In this document: positions 25,786-35,795 of the stretch, piece by piece
How positions within the stretch are numbered: position 1 is the first letter of the stretch
Layout: each line of letters opens with the position of its first letter
Position numbers and translations under genes: made by a program
The notes under the pieces: generated by a model
Told to the model about the DNA's origin: nothing
Seen by the model: the letters and a program-made list of their open reading frames with translations, nothing else
The model's database searches: none
Source of the DNA: Cinclus cinclus
Lineage: Eukaryota; Chordata; Aves; Passeriformes; Cinclidae
Length of the DNA stretch: 64,000 bases
Direction: 5' to 3'
Assembly (NCBI RefSeq): GCF_963662255.1
Contig: NC_085051.1
Coordinates: 51,313,101-51,377,100 of the forward strand

Positions 25786-25808
25786 GGGGGTAGGGGGGGG
25801 TGGAGGGG
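25786..25808 (+). other. G-run cluster, potential G-quadruplex
   Basis: Runs of five and eight G are separated by TA, followed by TGGA and four more G. The eight-base run can supply two tetrad columns, so four G3 blocks with short loops are available. This fits the standard G-quadruplex pattern on the plus strand. No gene start is recognised nearby. Confidence 0.6.
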
Positions 25809-26238
25809 AAGAAAAATATATTTTAAAAGTGGCAGGTTATTTTTTTATATTGGTGGTTTTTTAGTGAGTTCTTGAAACCTTGTGAATTCAGATAGGCACA
25901 TGAGATTTTGCATGATCAAGGGGTTTTACTGACATGTGAATAAAATGATTACTGGTTCAGTTTTGTATCATTTTTTAAGTTAGGAAGTTTAAAGGCATAT
26001 ATGGCCTAGATAGAACAGTACTCTTTCCTCTGGAACAAAATCCCCTTCTGTTGCTCCATTAAAACTAAAAGGATGTTTAGGTTCAATGGCTTTGCTCAAG
26101 CAGAGGATCTGACAGGTAATGACTTTCAACCATCCCTTTCACTGTGACTTTCTGCAATGTTATGCAGTTTTTCCCCCTCTCTTTTAACTGGGAAAGTTGT
26201 GGGGAGGAGTTTGATGGGACCTGAGAGCTTGTGCTTTT
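25809..26238. other. Unique non-coding DNA
   Basis: Nothing recognisable is seen apart from ordinary AT-rich sequence and short T runs. Confidence 0.6.
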
Positions 26239-26700
26239 TTGTTTTTTCCTGAAGGTCAACCTGTAGCTTGCTGTGAAGGAGCAGAACCGGGAGCAAAGCC
26301 AAGGGCAGGAGGCTCAGCTGAGCTGCGGCTGGGTCAGCTCATTCTGCTCTGCTCACTCTCAGGCCAGGGGTGGACGATGTCTGCTGACATGTGGGGAGGC
26401 TCTCAGCTGCTCCCAGAGCTGACCCATGAACTCTGCTTTACACTGACATGATTTCCAGTCCGTGGTTGTGCTGACATCTCCTCACCGACGGCGTTTTGTC
26501 GTTATCCCTCGTGCCAGCACAGAGCGCTCTCAACAGCCACCACTTGACAAATGAGCACATCAGCTTCTGTGTGCACAAAGTGCAGCAGCAGGTCAGACAA
26601 TGGAGACCTTCTATTCTTAACTCTCTCCTGGCAGTTCAGGACTGTGGTGATGTTCAGACTCTAGTTCCGTTCTTGAGGCCACAAGCTGCTCCTTAATGTT
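26239..26700 (+). other. GC-richer patch with about ten CpG; unrecognised
   Basis: This segment is clearly richer in GC than its flanks and carries about ten CpG between 26261 and 26530, including ACCGACGGCGTTTTGTCG near 26484. CpG is otherwise scarce in the window. Two short plus-strand frames (70 and 66 codons) cross it but have no known domain. It could be a young repeat of a family I do not recognise, an exon or a regulatory patch. I cannot choose between these from the sequence. Confidence 0.35.
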
Positions 26701-27842
26701 TCTTGTCTTGTTTTGTCTCTAATTCAAAAATCTTCATAAATAATAAGTATCTTTGGATGTCTGTGGTAAAATTTTGCAGGAAAAACCCTTAAACTAAATA
26801 CTTTAAACAAAAATTAATTCCCTCTTTCTTAAATTCCCTGAAATGAAGATGTCTAATCTTGATGACCAGCTTGACATTGATGGCTCTAACATAAATGACA
26901 TTTTGTGAGACCTTCAGCATTTTTGTAAAACCGTTCAGATATTCAGTTCCAAACCCTCAAAATAAAACCATTCACATGCACATGGGTGGTGTTCTTAGCC
27001 TTTAATTGAAGCTGTCTTCTCCTTGGCATTGTTGCAGCATACAAGCTGAAACCTATTAGAAAATTGGTTTGCTATGGCTTGCTGTTTGCAAGGAGAGATT
27101 TAGGTTTTTGCAGTGGTGGCTTGTGCGGATGCTAATTTGTCAAAGTGACTTAGGAGTCCTTTATTTCCACAGCAAAATGAACTCCGATACCTGTTTGATA
27201 CAGCAGAACTCTGTCCTTCACTTACAGGTGCAATCTTTCCCTTGTGTTTTGCAACAACAGAATATCTGTATTAGGCAGATTTTACATTTTTTTCCCTTTT
27301 AACTATTAGGAATCTATGGCCTCTAATGGTCTGGAAATAGAAATGGAAAAGAAAGCAAACAATAACATTACTGGCCCTTCATAAATATGGCTTCAACCTT
27401 TGCCAAGACACATTTAAAAAAAAAATCCAGGGATTAGCAGGAGTTCTGGACTCTTGCCACTGCTAATCTGACTCAGAAAAGACAAGTATTCAATAAAGCA
27501 CAATATGTCCTTGATTCTCACTCAGAGAACATTTAAAAAAAAATTCTCTTTGATCCCCTTTGCTTCTGGTTGTTTTGTTTTGTTTATTTGACTGCTCACA
27601 GTCTGTTAGTCTCCATACCAAATGGAAACCACTATGATGATATAAATCTGACAGTGAGCCTACTGCAGACCAATTGAGCATTCAATCTTTTTTCACATGA
27701 ACTACAAAATGTGAAGTCATATCCAATATCTTGGTTTGGAGCTAACAGTGGATTTTAGTCTATAATCAAGGATAGCAGACCTTTCATTTTCTGCCATCTT
27801 TTGATTTTTCTACTCCACTCTGGTAAGTACAGTAGTACTTAC
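26701..27842. other. Unique AT-rich non-coding DNA
   Basis: No gene or assignable repeat is seen. Short A runs and a TTTTG word cluster near 27575 are present. Confidence 0.6.
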
Positions 27843-28263
27843 CTGTAGTACTGCACCCATCTCTGGAGTCCTCAGCATAGGAAAGACATGGAACTGCTGG
27901 AGCAGATTCAGAGAAGGGCCACAAAAATGATCAGGAGGTTGAAGCACCTGTCCTGTGAAGAAAGACTGAGAGAGTTTGCTTTTTTCAGCCTGGAAAAGAA
28001 TCTAGGGAGAACTTATTGTGGCCTTTTGATACTTAAAGAGGCCTTGTAAGAAAGTTAGGAACAAACTTTAGTAAGGCTTGTAGTGATAGGACAAGGAGCA
28101 ATAGTTTTAAACTAAAAGATACAAGAAATACTATTTTTTTAAAAATGATGAGTGTAGTGTGATACTGGCACAGGTTGCCCAGAGGAGTGGTGCGTACCCC
28201 ACCCCTGTAAACACTGGAGGTTAGGTTGGATGAGGCTCTGAGAAACCTGATGCAGTTGAAGAT
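27843..28263 (+). mobile_element. CR1 LINE (outer copy), left part of an interrupted element
   Basis: This is a plus-strand CR1 fragment. Its first part translates as the ORF2 C-terminal region: a stretch including HRKDMELLEQIQRRATKM (about 27878-27931) and FFSLEK near 27985 matches the CR1 reverse transcriptase tail. The later part reads AGGACAAGGAGCAATAG, CACAGGTTGCCCAGAGGAGTGG and AGGTTGGATGAGGCTCTGAG, as in CR1 3' regions. It breaks off at about 28263 inside the 3' UTR, at GTTGAAGAT, where a minus-strand CR1 begins. The missing 3' end is found at 29123-29193. Stops and indels show that it is dead. Confidence 0.92.
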
Positions 28264-29122
28264 AGAATCACAGCATTTTTAAGGCTGGAAAAGTCCTTTA
28301 AGATAAATCAAGTCCAGCTGCCAACCCAGCACTACCACCATGTTCACCATTAAACCATGTCCTCATGTGCCACTTCAGCACTCTTTCTGAGCACTTCCAT
28401 TGATGGTGACTTCACCACTCCCCTGGGCAGTTTGTTCCAATGCTTAACCACCCTTTCTGTAAAGAAATTTTTCCTGATATACAGTCTGAACCTCCCCTGG
28501 TGCCACTTGAGGTCTTTTCCTTTTGTCCTGTCACTTTTCACCTGGGTGAAGAGACCAACCCAGAGCTTGTGACAACCTCTTTTTGGGTAGTGGTGGAGAG
28601 CAACAAGGTCTCCCTGAGCCTCCTTTTCTCCAGGCTAAACACGCCCAGCTCCCTCAGCTGCTCCTCACAGGACTTGTGCTCCAGACCCTTCATCAGCTCC
28701 ATTGCTCTTCTCTGGATACACTCCAGCTCCTCAATGTCCTCCTTGAAGTGAGGGCCCCAGAAATGGACACAGGATTTGAGGTGTGGACTCATCAGTGCTG
28801 AGTACAGGGGGGCAATCCCTGTCCTGGTCCTGCTGGCCACACTGTTGCTGACATAGGCTAGGGTGCCATTGGCCTTCCTGGCCACCTGGGCACAGCTGGC
28901 TCGTGTTCAGCCACTGTCACCAGCACCACCAGGTCCTTTTAGCCACTCTGTCCTCAGCCTGTTGCACTGCAGGAGTTGTGGCCCAAGGGTATGACCCGGC
29001 ACTTGGCTTTGTTTAACCTCATACCTTTGGCTTTTGCCCATTAGTCCAGCCTGTCCAGATCCCTCTGCAGAGCTCTCCTGCCCTTCAGCAGATCAACACT
29101 CCCACCCAGCTTAGTGTGTCTG
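28264..29122 (-). mobile_element. CR1 LINE (inner copy) inserted in another CR1
   Basis: This is a minus-strand CR1, 5'-truncated, about 860 bp. Its 3' UTR lies at the left (28264-28349), beginning with AGAATCACAGCA, a decayed octamer tail, followed by a GGCTGGAAAAGTCCTTTAAGAT-type segment. The ORF2 remnant runs from 28350 to about 29122 and stops at the start of the reverse transcriptase FADD-box region. It sits inside the plus-strand CR1 whose parts flank it at 27843-28263 and 29123-29193, so it inserted later. The exact junctions are uncertain by a few bases. Confidence 0.93.
28350..29122 (-). pseudogene. CR1 ORF2 C-terminal remnant (reverse transcriptase), frameshifted
   Basis: Minus-strand homology to the CR1 pol protein covers about 257 codons. 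Read from the right, TKLGGSVDLLKGRRALQRDL lies at about 29058-29120. A frame-broken middle follows (about 28886-29040, with an in-frame stop). Then comes a 115-codon frame, 28538-28885, containing [19 protein letters not shown] and [11 protein letters not shown]. Last is a 63-codon frame, 28350-28541, with IRKNFFTERVVKHWNKLPRG and the natural C-terminus. The three pieces lie in three different frames, so there are at least two frameshifts. The endonuclease domain and most of the reverse transcriptase, including an intact catalytic Asp-Asp box, are absent. An autonomous CR1 ORF2 is several times longer. Plus-strand frames here are shadows. Confidence 0.92.
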
Positions 29123-29193
29123 TGACCTCCCCCATGGCAGGTCGGTGACACTGGATGGTCTTTGGAGAGCCAACTCAGACTGCTGTGTGAGTC
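29123..29193 (+). mobile_element. CR1 LINE (outer copy), right part with 3' end
   Basis: Directly after the inner copy the plus strand reads CCCCCATGGCAGGTCGGTGA, then ACTGGATGGTCTTTGGAG, then CCAACTCAGACTGCTGTGTGA. This is the missing end of a CR1 3' UTR (usually CCATGGCAGGGGGTTGGAACTGGATGATCTTTAAGGTCC, then an octamer tail). It continues the element that broke off at 28263. The terminal octamers are diverged. Confidence 0.8.
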
Positions 29194-32100
29194 TATCATT
29201 TTGGTAGACGTGCTGATATACACTAGCAGGGCATCTGGTGCAAGTTTGAAAACTGAACATTTCATCAATCGCACATATTATTAACTTTTGAGTCTCTCAG
29301 AAGATCTTCCTCAATTGCCTTTTCTGGATTCCCGTGTTTCAGCCTGGCTGTGTAGGAAAACCCTGACAATGAGCAGTACACAGAGGGTGAGGCTACCTGG
29401 TGTTTTCCCCATGTCAGCTCTTGCTGTGGTTTGGAACAAACAGCTAGTCACACCAGCCCACGTGCTGTATTTTCTTGAGCCATACAAATCCTAAGCTAGG
29501 ATTCTTGTGCTATTGCTCTGTTATACTCAGATGCTAACATGGATTTAAATGGGGTGAGTCTAACTCAGCCATAATGTAATGAGAGGAAAATAATTATTTC
29601 AACAGTTATGCGTTCTTCATAGTTACTCTGTAGAGTACAAAAAGTGCAAAATACCATTTGTTTAAATTTCATAAATTCTAGTAAGTGTAGACTTTTTCTG
29701 AAAGCCCAAATTCACTAATTGTATTATTCATAAGTCAACTCTCATTAGTATAAAACAACACATACTACATAGAGCAAAATGAATCCCAAATAGAGAAGGG
29801 AATTTAAAAAAAAAAAAGTTGCACCTAACTGTGCATGAACTTTGAAATGTATTTTTAGATTAATTTTTTATTTCCCCTTGTCATTTCTGATCTTGAGTGC
29901 ATTTGTAACCATCTTATACTCATTGCTTCTGTTCCACACAACAGGTCAGAGATACAGACATCAACCTTGTAAAATTTATTTCCAATCTATCCTGTCTCCT
30001 GCTTCCCATACATATTACTAAAAACCTTTAATTAAGACAATAACATTTCATTGGGAGAAAGCTGTCCAGAGTTTCCCTTATTGTTCTTCTCTGGTAATGG
30101 CACTTTTGACTGCTTCTGAGCTCCCCATTCTTCGAGTTTTTCACACTGTTGGAAGTAATTATACCATCTCATCTACTTTTGTGCATGGTCTTGTAGTACA
30201 ACTAAAGACATCTCCCAGATAGCTGCTACCAAGTGGTGTGACCTTGGTCTCACCCACCTCTTTCTGATGTGATTATCAAACCTGTACTTCCTGATGGCAT
30301 AAGCATCTATCCTTGAAGAAGCATCTTAAGAAGGCTAAATCAGAAAAATATCATCTTTTCCTCTTCTTTCTTTTTGATTATTTAGTGTTGGTTCAGGTCT
30401 GGAACTTCAGGAGACTGATGAGACTGTCCCTGTGCAGAGCAGCCAGACACTGAGTTGGCTTTTCTAAGTCACAACACAGCACAAGAATCTGTATTCTCTT
30501 GTTCTACTCAAAACTAAAGTGGAATTAAAAAAAAAAAAAAGGTGCTCTCAGCTCCCATTAAGCACCTTTAAATATTTAAATGTTTAAATATTTAGATGAC
30601 CTGAACTGCTTCTAAGAGGTTCCAATTGAGGAACAGTAGTCTGTTAATTCACATACACATTCCTAGTGGCCTGAGCATCTTTTCTCAATCCATGGTAATA
30701 TTTTGGTTTGGAGCACTTGTGAGGTTTAAAGCCCATTTTCTAGCAGTTCCCACTTCCAGTTGTTGGTTCAGTTCAGCATGCTTTTACATCCTATGTTAAT
30801 GATATTTTTCCCTTTAAATAATTCAGACTTGATGTCTGAGACAGATCTGCTGTAAAGGAGTCCATTAATTGTTTGAATGCTATATCAGAAGTAAGGTTCG
30901 CCAAGAGATGTAAAATCCATTAGGAGATGTTAAATTGAAGAAAAAATACTCTCACTGGAATAAATTCAACTAAGAGACACACAGAATAAAAAGAGGAAAG
31001 AATAACACAAGTCTTTCTATATCCTTTGTATTCATCTTCAAATGACACTATTCCACTTTTAAATTTCAGTTATTACTGAGGTAATGGCATTCAGATTGTC
31101 AGTGTAGTATGACAATTACGGTAAAGAAAATATCTCTAAATCTCCAGAAAATAAATTATTCAGTCTAACACATACAATAGCTCCTGCCAGAATAAGGGGA
31201 ACCATTGCTTTTATTCAAGTGGCCTACTAAGTGCCATCTATCACACCAACCAATAAAATATTATCTCTTTATAACCCTGCCAGAAACTTGCTGTTATTAT
31301 CACTAGACCAGCTACTTTGATTTTAAACCCCCATGTTTTTTTGTTGGTTTTTTTTGGTGGAAGAGCTAGCATTTTAGTGAATGCAGGGAAGTTTACAGTG
31401 AGCATGTCAGATGAAACCCACTCAGAGGCAGATTTACTGGGGAAGGATGGAAAGGGTACAAACCCTACGACTAGTTTCTGACTTCTGCTCCTCTGCGTTA
31501 AGGCTTGGAGCTCATAAGATCCCACTGCCAACTCTGAATTTTCTTTGAGCTCCCCATATTTAATGCAGAGCATGGGGAAGAGTGAGAGTGCCTGTAGCAC
31601 TGTGCAGAATCCTAAACTTCTCCCACATTTCTGCCCCACAGTGCTGCCCAGCCCCAACAGTAATGAGCCAGTGACATGCCCCTGTTTTATAAGGAGGCTG
31701 TATTTAAGTGAAGTCCACAATTTGCCTCCTATAGTGCAGGTGCAATTTCAGACAATCAATATTCTGCTTGAGGTACTCCTCCTAATTATAGCAAAAGATC
31801 ATGTGTTCTTGTTCCCCTTGCAGCTTGGGATGTAATTCATCATATCCTTTCTGTGCTTCCACAAAAACAGTAAGGAATGGAAATATTGAGTCTTGGGAGA
31901 AGTTTTTCATCTCTGACTTGTTACAGGAATTCTGTAGGAAAATCTGTTTCTATTGTTAAAATATTCATCATTAGGGCTTCCTTGGGCTTTCCTTCTCATC
32001 CTTACCGTTGCATATCCAAATTAACTTCCTGGCTGATGTTGGATAGATGTGTAGAAATAAGTGAGGGCAGAATAAAGCTAGGGCAGAATTCAGTGTATAT

Positions 32101-34639
32101 CTCTGCATATTCTTAGTGTAGAAAACTAGCTTCCAGAACAATTTCCTGGATTTGTGAGGGATTTGCCAAAACTGACAACTGTCCAAAAGACTGAAGTAGT
32201 TCTAGTATGGACAAAAAAAAATATTTAGAAAAATGGTCATCTTTAGAATATGTCTTTGCTCAGACTGTTAATTTTAATATAGTCTGGGGATTGATGTGGT
32301 AAGAGATTCTGTTAGTGTGATGACATTCAGGATGGCTATAGTACTTCGTGTTTCCTAGTGTTTCAGTGCCATTTATTTTAATGCAGCCCAGAATCAAAAG
32401 CTTGTCCCAGCCTCAGGTCGTGATGGTCTATGTTTCTGTCATTCCCAATAGACTTGTCCCTCTTACTCTTGATGACTCATGGTTGTGGAGATTTCAGAAT
32501 TTTCCCTGACAATATGTTTCATGCCTGCACTATACTTACTACTAAAACCTTCTCCTAATAGCATACTTGAATATTCCTTGCAGCAATATCTGCCCACTGC
32601 TTCTTGTTCTTCCCATCATGGACATCTGACATGCTCTCAACATGCCTGTGTGGGCGTTTGAATAGAAGTCAGGATTTCAGACAGGGTTTGGATGGAAGGA
32701 TTGCATCACATGTCTGGTGAGCTATTCCTGTTAATAGAGCCTAATACAGCATCCTCTTTTCATTGAAACAGCATGGTATTGTTGACTCATGTTTGGTTGA
32801 TGGCCCGCAGCACCCTTTTGATATCTTTTATTCCAGAACTTCTTCACAACCAATTGTTTCCTGGTTGTTATTTGTGCTGTTGGTTATTTCAGCCTAAATG
32901 TTGCTGAAAATTACCTGAAAAAATTACCTATCCTGATTAAGATTCCTCTGCACACACTGCTGCAGTTTGTCAGATTAGCAATGCAAGTTAAGTGAATTTC
33001 TTCTTGATTCTGCACTCCACTCCCTGGCTTATGGCATGGGCAGGTGTTGTCTATATCCTGACACTCAAATGTTTGAGAAAATGGGGTATGTTTTGCCACT
33101 TCTTGAAAGTAAATTTGCAAACTCAAGTCAGATATATCCATGGAAACATCACTTAAACATATGAGTCTTCAGTCTCTGCTCTAGCCCTCTGATTATAATC
33201 TGGGTGTACTGTAGACCAAGTCCTTCTGGTCAAAAGGAAAAAAAAATCAGAAGGAGCAGTCATTGTGTCCAGAACATATGTGAACATAAAGAACATTTGT
33301 AGAGTTCCTTAATGGATTCCATCGGAGTTTAAAACACATTCCTACTAAGCAACATTTTGTTAATTCACCTGGTTTAGAATTCCCATATGGTCTGACTTTC
33401 ATATCCTTTGTTGAGCTCAACTGTCACAAGAATTGGGCTTGGAATCAGAAGTATTTGGACAATTTAAGAAAACATTTGTCCAACAAGTATGGCACCTTTG
33501 TGACTGTGCTTGCGGAGCAAGTGTTCACTTATATGAACCAATACAGATTTTGCTTAGTTTCTATTCTACTAATTAACAAGCCATTAACTATGATTTCATG
33601 AACGGAAGTGTGATGGAATACCTGACTGGTTGGTCTGAATTTTATTCCCAGTCCATACACTTAATGGCAACCTTATTCAAGACATTTTGTCTCTGCTACC
33701 CAGTTTTGTATTTAGGCAATGGTTACTGGCTTTCTGTTCAGAAACAATACTTTGATGGCAACTGGATTGGGAATTATTGTAAGTCTTCATTGCTGTGGTT
33801 TTCAGTGAACCAAAAAAAATTTTTTTGTTGTTCCCAAAGAGAGGACAATTACTTTCAAATTTAACTTTCCAATGCAATATATCAAATAACCTTTTCTGTC
33901 CACAAAATATTCTGCAACATTAATTGTTTACCAAATATTCTCATCACTGAATTTATTTAGAAAAGTAAATTCAAAAGAAGTTTAAATGCTGCCAAAAGTA
34001 ATTCACTTTAAAATATGGATGAAAATGTGTATATTATGTGTTGAATATTCAGCTGTGAAAATTTGCCACAGAACTTCAAAAGTGTTGTACTTTAATGTAA
34101 AAATTTCTGGGAAAGAATTTATCTGCAAACTGTTTTCATTATGCCTTTATGCCTTTTCTTCCTGAAGAAGCAATTTTTTTTTTTTAATATGTCTGACAAA
34201 TCTCAATATAATTCAGGGGGTAAAGAAATGACAATTCTCAGCCAGATATTAATCTTTCTGCTAAATAGCAGATTATGGAAGATAGTAGCAGTATGAGAAA
34301 GTGTCATAGAAAGATTCAGAAAAATAATACAAGAAAGTATTTGGGCTCAAGATTAACTCCAACCATACTGAAGACCCTTGATTTTTCTTTCTACTGCCAT
34401 GAAGTCCTGTGGGGGATCAGCAACTTATTTTAGATTTCAGATTTGCATTTGCACTGCTAAATGTCCTTTCAGCAGGAGCATTTCTAACATTTCTTTTACA
34501 TACAATGTTTAAACAGTCTTTCTTCTTATAAAAAGGAGAGTGAAATTAAATTTTAATAAGAAAATCCACAGTGTGTATGAGCATAAAATTAAAGATCCCT
34601 TGTGCTGCCTTTTGTCCCCTGGGATTTTCAAGGGACTGG
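29194..34639. other. Unique AT-rich non-coding DNA
   Basis: No gene is recognised. It includes the longest open frame of the window, 159 codons on the minus strand at 31241-31720. That frame has no recognisable domain, and part of it is encoded by a T-rich low-complexity stretch, so it is taken as chance. A frame of 88 codons at 33598-33864 is likewise unrecognised. An A14 run lies at 30527-30540. Confidence 0.6.
30538..30594. repeat. Two adjacent perfect inverted repeats
   Basis: First hairpin: AAAGGTGCT (30538-30546) pairs with AGCACCTTT (30561-30569) across a 14-base loop. Second hairpin: TAAATATTTAAA (30569-30580) pairs with TTTAAATATTTA (30583-30594) across the two bases TG. The arms match perfectly, and the two hairpins share one base. 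Confidence 0.85.
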
Positions 34640-35125
34640 TATCACTCTCATATTAATTACCTTCAGTATTTCTTATGAATGTTATAATTAGGATTTACAG
34701 ATGCAATCTTTTTAATAGAACAATTGTTTTGATATAATTCTATAATTTTGTTATGTATAAAGCTTATGTGAGGAAATGCATTCTGAAACAACTGTAGGCT
34801 TGTGTTGCTGTACATTCAACTATAAAACCCAACACGCCATAGATTATTTTTTATTACAGTATTTATCTAAATTTGCTACAATTTTACTTAACTGAATAAA
34901 GATGCTGTTGGGTGTTGGCACAGCATTGTTGCCTTATCTTTAATTATTGCACAAAACCCAGAAATGAAAATTACATTAAAATGTGCAGCCGTAATAAAAG
35001 TATGACTTAATTTTTATCATCATGAAAATAATATTGAGCAATTACCATTCCCATTAGCAGGAAATACAACTTTCTGAGGCCTAAATCTGAAATGTAATTA
35101 ACAGGAAGAAATGACTTCACGAGTT
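34640..35125. promoter_or_regulatory. Candidate conserved non-coding element, homeodomain-site rich
   Basis: This is an AT-rich but non-repetitive block with many homeodomain-type cores (ATTAATTACC near 34653, TTATAATTAGG near 34684, TTTAATTATTGCAC near 34939, GAGCAATTACCATTCCCATTAGC near 35036, TGTAATTAACAGG near 35093). It holds no open frame, simple repeat or transposon signature. Developmental enhancers conserved across vertebrates commonly look like this. The call is from texture only, and no cross-species alignment was possible. Confidence 0.3.
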
Positions 35126-35128
35126 TGT

Positions 35129-35158
35129 TATTATTGTTGTTATTATTGCTATTATTTG
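35129..35158 (+). repeat. (TTA/TTG)n short microsatellite
   Basis: About ten imperfect TTA, TTG and CTA triplets occur immediately right of the candidate conserved block. Confidence 0.75.
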
Positions 35159-35730
35159 TAGATCTGTGTGCACAGGTGTGTTACCTTATGAAACCCAGAA
35201 AAGAAAAGATTGTTTAGAAAAGAAATTAAAAGATGTGGCAGAAGAGGCAAGGTGAGAAGATATTTCTGCACTTATATAACTCTTTACAAAAATAAACCGA
35301 GAATTAAATATGCAGCACTGATTAAAAGGGCATATCTAAATCTTAATTTCTAATAGATGCAAGGATAATTCCAGAGGTAATTTTACTAGAAAGTTCAGGC
35401 TTTGGTCTGTCTTTTTTTTTTCCTCTGTCACAGAAAATAATCTCACCCTTCTTACAATACATGAATAAGATCTGAATAAACCTAACCAGTGTCTTGCTCC
35501 TTAGTGATTTCTAACCAAATTTTTCTATTCTGTTTCTCATTGAATTAACATGAATTTTGAAAATCCTGTGAAATAAATACCTGTGTATTTAGGCATCCAA
35601 CTACTTCCTGGCTGGCAGGAATACAAAGTTTTACTATTTTATGTTTTTTTAGTTCCTTTTTTTATCCTCCATGTGCTGGGATGCTAAATTAAGCTTAATT
35701 GCCCATGGAGGAATTGCATTCATCACAAAT

Positions 35731-35795
35731 AATCAGAAATATAGAAACGTGTTCATTGAAAAAGACCCTTAAAATCATTGAGTCCAACCATAATG
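35731..35795 (-). mobile_element. CR1 LINE 3'-end scrap, very degraded
   Basis: The plus strand reads as the reverse complement of a CR1 terminus: a decayed tail (AATCAGAAATATAGAAA), then CATTGAAAAAGACCCTTAAAATCATTGAGTCCAACC. The last 20 bases match the usual AAGATCATTGAGTCCAACC segment well. Nothing further of the element remains. Confidence 0.55.

Noticed and set aside
28357..28801. Plus-strand frames of 71-103 codons rich in Ser, Leu and Pro
   Set aside because: They are antisense shadows of the minus-strand CR1 ORF2 remnant.
31241..31720. Longest open frame of the window, 159 codons, minus strand
   Set aside because: No recognisable domain, signal or family. One part is encoded by a T-rich low-complexity stretch, there is no splice or promoter context, and a frame of this length is expected by chance in 64 kb.
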